Below are positions 11,055 through 22,628 of a stretch of DNA of 64,000 nt, one piece after another. The position numbers were made by a program, and so were the translations under genes. The DNA comes from Xanthostigma xanthostigma (taxonomy: Eukaryota; Arthropoda; Insecta; Raphidioptera; Raphidiidae): the NCBI GenBank assembly GCA_963575645.1, contig OY754475.1, positions 7,378,001 through 7,442,000 of the forward strand, written 5' to 3'. Below the pieces are notes generated by a model that did not search any database, had not been told where the DNA came from, and worked only from the letters and a program-made list of their open reading frames with translations. How positions within the stretch are numbered: the first letter of the stretch is position 1; every line of letters begins with the position of its first letter.

Positions 11055-11505
11055 AATTAGAAGTGAGGTTTGCTACACATGTGAAATGTTTATTATTCAG
11101 AAAATACTGAAAATGAAGACACAGCTATTTTATCGAAGGTAATACAAAAATACCATATATAGGAATTTTGCAGTTTAGTTTGTTACACAAGTGAAATGTC
11201 AAAAGTTTCGAAAATACTAAAAATACAGACTCAAGCCAGCTACTTATTTTATAGGGAGTAGGACAAAAAAATGCCATATATAGAAATTTTGTTAGGTATT
11301 CAAGTGAAATCTAAAAAAAATTTGAAAATGCAGACACAAGTAAGCTATTTTTTTGAGGAGATAGGACAAAAAATAGCATATACAGGAATTTTACAGTGAA
11401 GTTTGTTACTCAAGTGAAATGTAAAAAAATTCGGAAATACTAAAAATGCAGACACAAACAAGCTATTTTATAGGGGATAGAACAAAAGATATATCATATA
11501 GGTAC
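11055..11505. repeat. ~110-bp tandem repeat, four degenerate units
   Basis: The landmark GTGAAAT recurs at about 11081, 11191, 11304 and 11414, with shared blocks such as CAGACACAA and CATATATAGGAATTTT. The units have diverged by substitutions and small indels. No coding frame spans them. Confidence 0.75.
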
Positions 11506-12036
11506 CTATATCGCGCAATAATATTATAATCCGTGTGGCTGCTAAAACTCGCTTGAACTCGTTTTAACAAATTGTCCTTCTCGTCAATAATATAGTTCAT
11601 GAAGATATATAATATTATACTATTACGTGTTTTATGTCGTAAAAGTCAATTTATATTACACTATCTTAATGGGAAGACCTGACAAAAATCTTTATATAAA
11701 AGTATGTTGACTTTGTGATCATCTATGGACTTTGTAAGATCAGTGTATATAATGTGTGTAAATATGTCAGCTGGATTACAAGCTTTATCCTTAGGTTATT
11801 ACTTTATACGAGCTGTTACAAAATCTGATGTCGTTTTGCTAACATCTTTTTAGATAAATATTGACGCGACGCCACTGTGACGATTATTTCTTGTTTTTAT
11901 ATGAATAATAATTAATAATATTAAATTATTTTATATTTTGAACCGATTAGCTAGTCGTTCTGGGACGGGCGTGTTTTACTCTTTATTAAATTAATTTTTT
12001 AAAGAAATAGAATATATTTCATCACAATTTTGTTAG
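11506..12036. other. Unassigned stretch
   Basis: AT-rich with no gene, no splice-flanked frame and no repeat shared with the window. Confidence 0.45.
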
Positions 12037-12359
12037 TATAATACGCGCCACGAATCTAAAAGGCTCAGAAGTTAGATGCGAATGCGGGCTTGCGCTTGTA
12101 CAGTCTGTTGAAAAACTACAAACTCGCAACTCAACAAAACTAACATAACAATAACAACTTGACAATAGCGTATTCGACTGTACTTTACAGCAGGAAAGCG
12201 ACAAGTGACAAAGGCAACGAGCGATCACGGCCAATCACCGACGAGCGCACGTTCCGTGCAGGTAGCTGGGAGTTGGAGTATCAACGGCTCTAAAATGTGC
12301 CTTTGCGACGCTGTTCGTGACTAACTTCCGAATCTTTTAGATCCGTGGCGCGTATTATA
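12037..12359 (+). mobile_element. TIR element family B, copy 1
   Basis: The ends TATAATACGCGCCACGAATC and GATCCGTGGCGCGTATTATA form long inverted repeats of about 38 bp. The ends begin and finish with TA, as expected for a TA target, which would fit Tc1/mariner-like transposition. The interior contains CGGCCAATCACCGACGAGCG. Other copies are at 31674, 47798, 56709 and 58039. Confidence 0.85.
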
Positions 12360-12825
12360 TATCGGCACCGATAAACTAGTTGTTGGGTTAGTCGACTCGA
12401 ATATATGTAATGAAGTGATTTTTTTGATACAACGCGTATTTAATTGCGACTTCCTCATTCGTTCATTCTCAGTGGGGGGTGGGGAATTAGTTCACACATT
12501 CCCAGCCCACCGCAACTACTCCGTAACTATACGTATTTCCATAGATAATAAGGATTATTTGTCATTTCGCTCTCTCCATGTCGCTCTGAACCGGGAACTG
12601 CGTTGTAAACCGAAATAACTTTAAAACAAGTTGAAACTATCAAAATGGTTTAATTCACAACACTCGACCACAACTCGCTTTTCAGTTAACAATACATTCA
12701 TTCATTGTATAAACCGGGTGTCCATCTTATTATGTTGCATAAAGCTCACCAAATGCTTGTTGAGGATGTTAGAGGACTACAATCGTAGACAAAAGAATAT
12801 TCCCGACCACATATTATTATGCCGT
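12360..12825. other. Unassigned stretch
   Basis: Two frames of 67 and 74 codons run on the + strand but show no known domain, and no splice pattern supports them. Confidence 0.4.
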
Positions 12826-13639
12826 ATAATAATAATAATAACAAACTTTATTTAAAAAACATGTATACATGTGTAAATAGCGTCACCAGTTGCATTAATT
12901 ACAGAATTCTTCCAGGGAATAGTAAGTTTTTTTTATTAAATGTGTTTTTAACTTATTTTTGAATTTTAGATTGTTTTCTATAGTTTTAATATCTTCAGGG
13001 ATTTTATTATGTATCCGTATCATAGCGTTACGGGTTCCTTTATATGTCACAGAAAGGTGTGAAAAATTAGTTTTTAAATGATTTAATTTATTACGGGTAG
13101 TGTATGTATGTTGTATTTGATTTGAACTGAATAAATGCGGAAACTGCCTGACAAACTTTGCAGATTCTACTGTAGACTGTAAGTACTGATAATTCTGGAA
13201 ATAAATTACGACAGCTAGTACGAGGACCCACGTTCGCTATGATACGGATACATTTCTTTTGAAGTTTTAAAATTTTGATGGTATGCACCGAATTGCCCCA
13301 AAAAACGATTCCAAACTGCATAACCGAATGAAAGTAAGCATAATATACAGATATTAATATTTCAGTCGTTATACAGTTTTTTAAAACTCTGAGTATATAT
13401 ATTGCTTTATTTAGCTTGGGTATAATTGAATTTATATGGGCTTTCCAGTTCAGATTCTTATCTATAGTAATGCCAAGAAATTTGACAGTGTCTTGCAACG
13501 CTACATTGTTATCTAATATTTCAATTTGCTGCGGGAAATCGAAGTAATTTCCAAATTTCATAACTTCTGTTTTATTTTTATTTAAATTTATACTATTTTT
13601 TGTGAACCATGTATTAAGTGAATGTAAAGAGGTTTGCAT
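12826..13639 (-). pseudogene. Jockey-like LINE, reverse transcriptase C-terminal part
   Basis: The minus strand is open for 182 codons from 13639 and contains WFTKNSINLNKNKTEVMKF, then VKFLGITIDKNLNW, then YYAYFHSVMQFGIVFWG, LQKKCIRII and SCRNLFPELSVLT. These are the post-catalytic thumb and C-terminal motifs of Jockey-clade reverse transcriptases. A frameshift near 13110 shifts the rest (NKIPEDIKTI and YYSLEEF) into another frame. It ends in a TTATTATTAT tail at about 12826-12843 with AATAAAG just before. The catalytic YADD region is absent because the copy is 5'-truncated near the palindrome at 13721. Confidence 0.85.
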
Positions 13640-13720
13640 ATTATTATACTAGTGGACAATATACTGTGGAATGTACCGAAACTTCTACTGCGGTACATTT
13701 TGTAATACAACCAAACATAT

Positions 13721-14185
13721 ATATGTTACGGTCAATGTCTGAAATCCGGACAATGTCAACATTGACCGGTCAATGTCGAAAATGCCCGAGCCACATCGGG
13801 CAATGTCTGAAATCGTACAAGGTTCAAAAAATAGATATTTTATAAACATGAAACGCTGACATTTGATTGTATCTCTATCATGATAGGTTATCATTAACCC
13901 TTTATGGAATTTTTATCACTGATATCAACTATTGAAGAATATATTTTTCAGATTTCCATTACAATTATTGATGATACAATAGTTGATATCAGTGATAAAA
14001 ATTCCATAAAGCGTTAATGATAACTTATCATGATAGAGATACAATCAAATGTCAGCGTTTCATGTTTATAAAAAATCTATTTTTTTGAACCTTGACCGAT
14101 TTCGGACATTGCCCGATGTGGCTCGGGCATTGTCGACATTGACCGGTCAATGTCGACATTACCCGGATTCCGAACCGTAACATAT
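13721..14185. repeat. Long palindrome / foldback element
   Basis: Arms of about 212 bases (13721-13934 and 13977-14185) are nearly perfect inverse complements around a 42-base loop. Landmarks are GTTACGGTCAATGTC at the outer left and CCGTAACATAT at the outer right, and GATATCAACTATTG against CAATAGTTGATATC next to the loop. Inside each arm, GACCGGTC-type palindromes recur. This is a foldback transposon or a MITE with ends that span almost the whole element. Confidence 0.85.
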
Positions 14186-14192
14186 CTATACA

Positions 14193-15295
14193 TACTAGCG
14201 GCCCGGCCCGGTTTCACCCGGGTGCGAGACACTCTCAAAGATAGAAGTTACTAGCCGTGGAACAAATTTATTCCTTCGAATAAAATTTACGTTCAATTTA
14301 CCAAGCAACATATCTGTTAGAATAGTTACTTGTAGAATAAATATTATTACACTATATTGCTCTGAATATATGACCATAGGTGTAATTATTATTGAACCAA
14401 TGCAAGTTGTCAAAATAATATGATTGATATATGTGTTGTACAATATTGATCAGGTCTATAGTTGAGATTGTAGATTACAGACGCTCGAAAACCAAGGTCA
14501 TTAGCGTCTGGTCTATAGACGAGTAATTAAATTATACTTTGGTGGGAAGCTTAATGGATATTTAATTGGAGATCATTTTTCAGTTTTCAATTAATTATTA
14601 ATCCTCTAATGGGACCGTATACGAAAGTTTGCAAATTATAGTAGATATACACAGGTTGTTTCAAAATGGCGGCGTAGCAATTAAAGTTGAAACCTGCATA
14701 CTGAACGAAATGAAATACTTTTTAAACTGACTTTAAATCATTTTAATGGCCTGGGACTTCTCTTTCGTTAATAAAAGAAATACTATATACAGGCTGATTC
14801 AGGAGGAAATGTCAATATTTTAGGTACGTATTCGGGGACCCAAAATAAACATAAAAGTTCCTATAAAAAGTTCTCAACCGTTACAGACATACAGGGGTAA
14901 ACAAAATATTCAAATTAAAATTTTTATTAAATTATTTATCGAACGTCTGCACCAAATCCCTATCCGTTATAACTACTGTTTTCACCAAATTTTTAAGTCC
15001 GGTTCTGTCGAACCGATTTTATTAAAATTTTAGTACCTAACATATTTTTATTTTTACTAAAAGGTACATTTCAATTTTTAAACGATTCTAAAAATGTTTG
15101 CTTTATTTTTGGACTTGAAAACATTTTTCAACCCCTAAAAACAATCCGATGGGACCCATTTTAAATAGGCTTCGTGCGGTAATGGATTCCAACATGTGGA
15201 GTTGGAATGATAAAATTAGAAATTGTGCTCTAGAAATTCAGAAGTTCCACTGCCCAACGCATCAAAGTAGGTGGCACCGATTTTGTCTACCCTGA
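14193..15295. other. RTE-like head fragment and unassigned sequence
   Basis: 14193-14226 reads ACTAGCGGCCCGGCCCGG followed by TTTCACCCGGGTG, which matches 57490 and 44893 and marks an RTE-type retroposon 3' region. The rest up to 15295 has no recognised content. Confidence 0.45.
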
Positions 15296-15709
15296 ACATA
15301 GAGATATAAGTAACTAGAGTACGCTAGTTCGTATGCTTTCCATAAGTGGAAGTGTCCTCAGTTAAGAGAGAGAACGCTGCAGAAGACCGGACATTTGTTT
15401 ACTCAAATCAGAATTGTTTTGCATCATTAATTACCATAGAGATAAGGAACTGTTCTCTGTCTGAATACAGACACTTTCACGGCTCACTCGCGTACTCTAG
15501 TCTTATATCTCTATGTATGCTTGCCATAAGTGAAAGTGTCCTCAGTTAAGAGAGAGAACCCTGCAGAATGCCCAGAAACCAGATATTTGTTCACTCAAAT
15601 CAGCATTGTTTTGTATCATTAGTTACCATAAAGGTAAGGAACTGTTCTCTCTCTGAATTGCAGACACTTTCATGGCTTACTCGCGTACTCTAGTCTAGTA
15701 TCTCTATGA
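15296..15709 (-). repeat. Foldback family F, two tandem units of ~184 bp
   Basis: Two copies repeat with a 184-base period (CATAAGTGGAAGTGTCC at 15341 and CATAAGTGAAAGTGTCC at 15525). The orientation is opposite to the 8215 block. Each contains GACACTTTCA near its right end and the marker TACTCGCGTACTCTAG or its variant. The start and end also share ATAGAGATATAAG and TATCTCTATG. Confidence 0.8.
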
Positions 15710-16312
15710 GCCTGAATCGCCGCCGCATTAATTTGAATACTGAACGACGAACGAATTTACTGAAACGAATTATTTTATCCGTCACTGAAAACTTTTTCTA
15801 CGCCAAAACTATAGAATACACTATAATTGTCAACGGTTTATAGGACTGATGTTTTCCACTATGATAAACTTTATGTTAATGGAAATTTGGGATTCCCCGG
15901 AGTTTAACAAGAGTTTGGCGCTTTTATGTGTTGTCACATGAATTAATTCAAACCGGCACGGCTCGACGCTTTAGTACCCCGAACTCGCTATTGTTGTGTA
16001 TATATTGTGTTTGTTACATGGTTGTATCCCGCCATACATAGCCATAGTTCTATTCAAATACGAAGAAGCTATTTGGACTGAAAAGCAGCAGCCGATGGTT
16101 CTACGTCAATTCATCAGTTGACAGTTGATCGCGAGACAATTTATCGCAACTAGAGTTGCCAGGACCTAAAATACAAAAGCCGGACTCGGCGCTGTATTTT
16201 TTTTATTGACTTGTTTCATGCCTGTATGGTATTTTAGAAATAAAGATTATTAAATAATTTTATAAAAATCAGAGGAATAGGATCAGGAAATCAGTCAAAA
16301 CTTCATGCTTAC
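15710..16312. other. Unassigned stretch
   Basis: No gene or shared repeat. Ordinary AT-rich sequence with some GC-richer patches around 15950-16160. Confidence 0.4.
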
Positions 16313-16346
16313 TCGCGACGTTCGGCTTTAATTAAGCCTTCCTCAG
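16313..16346 (-). ncRNA. Hammerhead-like core with strong stem II
   Basis: On the minus strand the order is CTGAGGA, then GGCTTAATTAAAGCC (a perfect 5-bp stem with a short loop), then GAAC. The first box fits CUGANGA, and stem II is well paired, but the GAAA box reads GAAC, which should weaken or abolish cleavage. The surrounding minus-strand sequence resembles the end of a Penelope-type element. Confidence 0.4.
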
Positions 16347-16784
16347 ACGTTCTGAAAATACATCACAACATAGTACAAATTAGTGTAAATCTTAAAACAA
16401 CAATTAAAATAAATAAATAAATTTTATTAAATTATTTACATTATCAAGGATCTTAAATAGTATCACAATAAAGATTATTATTATTATTATTATTTAGGGG
16501 GTTAAGTACTCTAGAGTACCAAAATAAATACCGGTTTATTTTAGATTTTTTGGGATTGTTTGAAAAAAACTACATACATTAAAACTAGGACTATAGTTTA
16601 ATAGAACTTTTAAGAAGGTAATGAAATTTAAAAAAAAAACTTGAACCCCATAGGAGCCTACATATTGGTTAGTTCAAAAAATCCTTAATTATTATTTAAT
16701 AGTGAATCACAGTTTTGTTACAAAATTAACAACATTCAACAAACAGCCCTACCTACCTATCATCATTTGTATTTATACCTATGA
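16347..16784. other. Unassigned AT-rich stretch
   Basis: An ATT microsatellite at about 16467-16494 and nothing else recognised. Confidence 0.4.
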
Positions 16785-17248
16785 CTAGCGTGACCTGTGC
16801 GAATTATTCGCACTAAATAAGTATAATAATTATCACTTTACAAAATTATTTTTTAAATATGATTGCAGGTATTCAATTCGTTTCTAATTTTGCACACTGC
16901 TTATAACGTTCATCTTTTTGTTGTAAAAGAAATATTTTACTAAAATTGTCATATAGAGACGCAAGTAGCAAAAGCGTTGTTCAGCGTTGCCCGTCAGATG
17001 GCAGTATGCAGTATTTACATTTTACAATATGAAGGTCAGATGACAGATCGAAGTGTTAACGTTACGCCGTCAGATGGCAGACGTTGTTCAGAGTTTAATT
17101 AATTTACAAAAATAATAATAATAAATTTTTTAGTTGTCGATGTCAGTAGAGCAAGCAATTATCTGTAAAATGATATATAATTTATGTGGAGAAATTGTGT
17201 GGTTTTTTCTAAAAAGGGAGGCAAACATCTTAAACCTTAGCGTATTAA
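16785..17248 (-). mobile_element. Helitron-like element family D, copy 1
   Basis: On the minus strand the element ends with the hairpin GTGCGAATAATTCGCAC, then AGGTCACG and CTAG, followed by T. This is the typical 3' end of a Helitron (hairpin about ten bases before CTRR, insertion next to T). The 5' TC start is not seen. The interior repeats CCGTCAGATGGCAG. No coding part. Other copies are at 28471, 33213 and 35952. Confidence 0.6.
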
Positions 17249-17704
17249 TTTATACCTATGATATTGATGTATAATAAGTAGAAAAAATAAAAAAATGTAG
17301 TTTTTTAACAAAATACGAAAAAATAAAAGTTTTCGTTAACCAAATGAAAAATATATCCATTCTTTTGAATAAAAACAAAAAGATCTTTATTAATATATAA
17401 CAATTATCACAAAATCACTATTAGTGATGTCCATATAACTATTTTAATAACATATTTCACGTCCTAGATCACGTCTCTTTCAGTTTTGATACTACTCTGT
17501 GTCATTTCGTTAAAGTTTGTTCAGGACCTATGCCCTTGAGGGAGGCTGAAATTGTATTGTCGAACGGAACACAAATGTTTTTCTTAGCGAGTGTCGTACA
17601 CCAGAGCTATGTCGAGTTTCTAAAGACTTGGTTTTTAAGTTTTGCAGATTCAGAGATTAGTCAACCCGAAACTGTTAGTTTCGCGCTTGTTGAGTTTTAC
17701 AGTT
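17249..17704. other. Unassigned AT-rich stretch
   Basis: No gene or shared repeat recognised. Confidence 0.4.
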
Positions 17705-17990
17705 AAGGCCGGAAGCACTGCTTGAACTTCTGCTGGCCGGCAGGCTGGGTACGAGGCTGGAAATGACGTCACTGCGGGCTCGCCTGCTAGCTCACAAGAG
17801 AGGTTTTAAAATTAGAACAGTGGCTATTTTTCCTATGCTTGCTCTAAACAAGAATTTTTCAGGAAACAGTATCTTGTTACGAGCAAACGCCCACAAACCA
17901 ACATGGCGTCATTCTGTTCAGAGTCAGACAACAGACCCGTTTTGCTCTGTGTTTATATTTGAACTGTCACTGCGCCCGCACCAGATCTAT
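17705..17990 (+). mobile_element. MITE family A, truncated copy
   Basis: It matches the left two thirds of family A (TGACGTCACTGCGGGC, then CAACATGGCGTCATTC, then GAACTGTCACTGCGC) and stops at CCAGATCTAT. The right terminal repeat is missing. The copy preserves the ATGACGTCA box. Confidence 0.75.
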
Positions 17991-18750
17991 AATTATACCA
18001 TATTTTTTCATTAAAAAATGTGGTCGCTATTAATGAAAAATTAATATGGTAGGTATAAACGTTGCTAACTAGAAAAAAAAAATTTTTTTTATTCTAAATT
18101 AATACGGTAGATCCCTTTTATATACTTTAATACATTTTTCATCAAAATATTGTTTTTTACCATGCCAGATTCAAGTTTTAAGCGCCGTGACAGCGTTTTT
18201 TCATAAACAAATCAGCTTTTACAATGGCCGTGTCAATACACCACCTTAATTTTTTTCTGAAAGAAGGTTTGACATCTATTTTATGCATAAAAATTGGTCT
18301 GTCAGCGAAAAAATGTTTTTTACTATGACAGAAAAAAAAATTTATAACAGATGAAGTCTGATCAATTTATTAACAAAAATTTTCAGCCAGACTAGTTGTA
18401 TTAGATAGAAGAGATCTTAAACTTTATTTAAAAAAAATTCAAGGAGGTGTTATGAAATGTATTTTCATAAAAAAAATAATTTATAACAAATGAAGTCTGA
18501 CAAATTTATTAACAAAAATTGTCAGCCAGACAATTTTTTTCAAAAATGGTTTATTATTTACTACAAATTGTATAAATTTCAAGGTGTTTTGGAAAGTAAA
18601 ATTATGTTTCTTTTTTTAATTCAAAAATTCATAAAAAATAACATTTAACATATTTTTACTAGTCTGGCGGGCGTAACATGTTTCTGACATGTTTTTCAGC
18701 CATTTTCACTTTATAATTTTGAGGTGTTCTTTGCGGTAACTTTTTCTGTC
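17991..18750. repeat. AT-rich segment with a local duplication
   Basis: A block containing AACAGATGAAGTCTGATC at about 18350 recurs as AACAAATGAAGTCTGACA near 18485, each followed by a block ending CAGCCAGAC. This is a diverged tandem duplication of about 135 bases. No coding content is evident. Confidence 0.5.
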
Positions 18751-19410
18751 ATGGGAGCTTAAACTATAGGAAAAATAATATTAAATTTCAATTGTGAAAT
18801 ATTCAACGTTTTACGCAAACTGCATTATCGTCATTGTGCTCGTTTAGAGCAATCTAGGGCTTTTGAATTTGAAGCGTTGGTAGTTTCATGATAGAGAAAA
18901 GTGAAATGGGTTCTTTATTAATAGCCGCACGGCAACAGAAAATCGTCAACACTCAACACAATTTCACATTGCAACAAGAGAAGAAAAACTCATTTATCAA
19001 AATCCACCAGCTGCGTTATTTTTTCTTTATACAGAGTGTCTCTGAAATAATCTGAATACGACTTCAGTTGAAATTGACGAGTGTTGCCAATATACTAACA
19101 CGTCTTTAACAAACAGAAAGAAGCAGTAAAGAAAGATGGTAATAAGACGCCTTGATGTTAAATTTCTATCCTGTGTAGCTTGCATTTTGTGTGCTTATTT
19201 GTGAAGTAAAGTAAACACTACAAATGTAATAAATTGTATTTCACACAACAGAATCGCTTTTTTATGCTTCCATCGTCGCCGTATTTTTATTCAACGCCCC
19301 CTAAATTGCTTCCGAGGATCCTACCGCCTCCTGTATAGTTTTAACACTCCTTGGGGAAACACTGGTCCAGATTCTATAAAGAAATTCTCTGGCATATCCC
19401 TATATGTATA
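18751..19410. other. Unassigned stretch
   Basis: No recognised gene or shared repeat. Confidence 0.4.
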
Positions 19411-19512
19411 CAATGATAATAATGAGTTTAACGTCCGTTTCTCGACTTTATGTCACAACAAACGCCATTCGCACCATTACTATTTTCCATCTATCACACT
19501 TCCCGTTATTTT
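19411..19512 (-). mobile_element. SINE family C, 3' fragment
   Basis: The reverse complement of the SINE 3' block (TTTAACGTCCGTTTCTCGAC and CACTTCCCGTTATTTTC) is present without the body. It abuts the hairpin at 19513. Confidence 0.7.
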
Positions 19513-19577
19513 CCATTTAAAATGTCTGACACTTTGAATATGTTCGACATATTCGAGGTGTCAGACATTTTAAATGG
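19513..19577. repeat. Short hairpin with 31-base arms
   Basis: CCATTTAAAATGTCTGACAC at the left is mirrored by GTGTCAGACATTTTAAATGG at the right, with only TCG between the arms and two mismatches, both compatible with G-U pairing on one strand. The 3-base loop is too small for a typical microRNA precursor, so a fold-back replication scar is as likely. Confidence 0.8.
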
Positions 19578-20532
19578 TTCATGTTATTTGTCAGAGAACA
19601 TTATTTTAGCGTTTTGGTTGAAGTTTTTAAGCTATCCAATTAAAAAAACAAACATTATCTATAAATTTTTACATGTCGTTGAAACGACATCTTTCAGAAA
19701 ATTTAGAGGGAAAACGCCCCAAAATCAAGGAAAGTCATAGAGGAAATATAGGCCTAATGAAGCCATATACAAAGTTTGGGGAGAGTATGTATCAATCAAA
19801 TTTTTGCCGACCGGCACTCTGACTATATCAAAAAGCTTTATCGAAAATAATATTACAAAACATATTTTTATTTAATTATATGTTCTGTACTAGCGCATTT
19901 AATTTGCTAAATTTCCAAAATAGCTTCGAGTTGGCGGGGGCCCAATTATCAAGTGCCTAGGTGGCCTGGGTCTCTAGTCCATGCCTGCGTTTCTTATAAC
20001 TATACCAAAATGGTTTGTGTTTAATGGAACACCCAATATATAATATTTACCTAAAAAAATTGTAGATACACTTACTATGTTACGAAGTGCACTATACAGT
20101 ATGAAGAACCTATCACAATGAATTCATGTTTTCATTTTACGCCGCTGTATATCATTCTGTACTATCTACTTTATAAAATGCACGACGCAATGTTGCAAAT
20201 GCTTTTTTTATATTTTTGCTTTCGGTGACAAATTTTATTTACCACTATATACTAACGATGACATTGACATACCGCGAGTCGGTAATCCAACCGAAAATGC
20301 GGAGTTTGCTTTTATCCTCGAATACGTAAATTTTCACGAAAATCCAATACGAAATGCTCTCTATATCCATGATAACTGACAAAGAACGGAACCTGTCTCA
20401 ATGGAAGCGTGACTTAATGTAGATTTTAGTGCTACGCTCACAGAAACTTGTGTCGTTTCACTAGTTCCACGTTGCTGATGACAGCACCGCCTGCCATACG
20501 TAATTTTTCATGCTCTTATAATAGTGCGAGAT
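19578..20532. other. Unassigned stretch
   Basis: The first part continues an open frame of 96 codons (19450-19740), but that frame starts inside the SINE fragment and crosses the hairpin, so I treat it as chance. Nothing else recognised. Confidence 0.4.
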
Positions 20533-21068
20533 CCGGTATTAGAAATATATACCCTCATCTGTTATTTGATGAGGACAAAGATTATATGTTAGATACATTG
20601 ATAAATCGCACATGGCCTAGCTAAATCGCGTACCGATGCTGTTAAATTAAATAAATTCTAATTAACTGTTTTGGATAAACTTCCCCGATTTGTTAATCAT
20701 AAAAATCGAGCCTAAGATGAGAGAATATGACACAAGTAAAATGTTAACAAAACAAACTCAAAGTACACAGAACACGACTATTTACAAGGTATGTTTATGT
20801 CGATGATCTATATTTATGTATAGAATCAGTGGTATATTCCAATTCCTTGTGTGATATTCTCTCATTTTAGGCTCGATTTTTATGATTAACAAATCGGGAA
20901 AGTTGATCCAAAAAAGTTAATTAGAATTTAATTTAACAGCATCGGTACGCGATTTAGCTAGGCAACCCATGTGCGACTTATCAACTTATCAATGTATGTA
21001 GGTATTATCTAACATACGATCTTTGCCATCATCAAATAACAGATGAGGGTATATATTTCTAATACCGG
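20533..21068. repeat. Long inverted repeat, ~205-220-base arms
   Basis: The outer ends CCGGTATTAGAAATATATAC and its inverse GTATATATTTCTAATACCGG bracket arms that match with small indels. The arms meet at CACAAG (20736) and CTTGTG (20846), leaving a loop of about 109 bases. The size and structure suggest a foldback transposon or a MITE with very long terminal repeats. Arm divergence is modest. Confidence 0.8.
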
Positions 21069-21169
21069 ATATTGTGTCAAATGAGCATTTTTCAAATTAC
21101 TGCAATGATAATTAAACTAAACCTTTAATTATCGAAATGTTTATATCCACTTAAGGAGATATAATATTC

Positions 21170-21447
21170 AAATCTTTGATTAAAGTCTGATTCGAACTCT
21201 TCAATAAATAAAATTATCGACCAATTTTTCAGACAATATATTAACAAAATATATAATTAATACATTAACGTTTCGATCCGGATTTGGATCTTCTTCAGAA
21301 CTGATCTAAAAAATATAAAAAATAATTAATAATTAATTTCTAATTCGCTTTTTATAAAATTCCTTCCAAATTATTTATTAATATCAAAATATTGAAAAAA
21401 TAATTAATATATTGTCTGAAAAATTGGTCGATAATTTTATTTATTGG
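21170..21447 (-). mobile_element. Repeat E, copy 2 (Penelope-like tail)
   Basis: The left end CAAATCTTTGATTAAAGTCTG and the block AAATTATCGACCAATTTTTC are mirrored at the right by GAAAAATTGGTCGATAATTT. A hammerhead-like core lies inside on the minus strand. Its blocks match 5799, 39773 and 49081. Confidence 0.6.
21262..21298 (-). ncRNA. Hammerhead-like core, best stem in repeat E
   Basis: On the minus strand the order is CTGAAGA, then GATCC, loop, GGATC (perfect 5-bp stem II), then GAAA and the near-palindromic ACGTTAATGT. The boxes fit CUGANGA and GAAA. Stem I partners are not obvious, so activity is uncertain. Confidence 0.45.
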
Positions 21448-22060
21448 AGATATAATATTGTTTATGTTGTTGCACTGAAAACAACGTATTGAGTAACTAT
21501 TATATGGAAAAATGTAAGAAAAATTATTCGACGTTTACTTCTACTGGCGAACAGTAGCGCCGTCTCTCTTTGGCAGATATTCTGCTGACAAGCGCTTCGC
21601 TCGGTGAAGCAACTCAAGTTGCTCCCGGAGCTTATCAACGCTCAACCACGCTTCATCAAACAACTAGAAGATTGCAGATCTCGTATTCTTCAACTGTGAG
21701 GTGCATATTTCTTCTTCTCCATCCTTCCTTTCCGATCGTTTTTCTTTTATTTCCTGTGCGGTGCTACCAACTGTATATATATCAACACAATTTCCTTATT
21801 TATATAACGGTATATCATTGCCATTTCTCAAATCTTACATCTCGTAAGTTTTTTTTTTAGTTTTTTTTAAGGATTAGCTTGTAACATTTGAATAAAATGA
21901 ATAATTCACTGTCAACTGTGAGATTCGCATCTTAATTGAAAAATAATGACTTGGCTTTATCTATTTATCTATTCAAATAAAAGTTTTTCAATTTTCAAAG
22001 CTACAGTGTAAACTCCATTTAATTGTCACTCGATATAACGACAAATGTCGAAATTACTTA
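21448..22060. other. Unassigned stretch with a possible pogo-like start
   Basis: Around 22010-22060 CAGTGTAAACTCCATTTAA and GTCACTCGATATAACGAC resemble the ends of pogo/Tigger-type elements. The matching right end may be near 22650-22710 (ACTCTGAATAACGAC). The rest is unassigned. Confidence 0.3.
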
Positions 22061-22628
22061 AGGTAGTTTGGGAGCCGGAATCCTAAGTCAAATAAATGAC
22101 TTTTTTTCTTCCTCAAATTATAATTACCCAAATAATGCTATAATAATTAATAGAAATTCACTTAAACATTTATTTGATTTAATTTAATGCGAATTATAAT
22201 TAAATAATTATAGTAATGTAATTAATAAAATATTAATTGATTAGTACTCAGCTGTCACTAGTCACTGTCACCACAACAACAGAGATAGAGGCAACATGTC
22301 AGTATTAAAAAATTAATAAAATCAAAAGTACGTGGTAAATTATTCTGAAATTTTTGCAGTGTGTATTTCAGACATCGTTCTATCCATTGAGAAGTTTTTT
22401 TTTGTGGGGTCAAATTTGTCAATTTTTTACAAACCCTCAATTTACGGAATTATTGAACAAGGACACTCATAACGACTCGTATTTTTGCATAACTTTAATT
22501 AATTATATCTCTTAAACGGTGTGGTAAAAAATCTGATTCTTTTTCTGTAGGTGTCATAAATTATAATCTTTTGAATAAATATAAAAAAATGTAGGGGCAA
22601 GTTTAAGTCATTTGGCTACCAAACTACC
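22061..22628. mobile_element. MITE with AGGTAGTTTGG ends
   Basis: The ends AGGTAGTTTGGGAGCC and GGCTACCAAACTACCT are imperfect inverted repeats of about 16 bp, and subterminal AAGTCAAATAAATGACTT also has a partner near the right end. The interior is AT-rich and non-coding. It may be nested inside a pogo-like element whose ends lie outside it. No clear target duplication. Confidence 0.55.

Noticed and set aside
19513-19577. A microRNA precursor
   Set aside because: The stem is good but the loop is three bases and the hairpin abuts a SINE fragment, so a replication scar is as likely.
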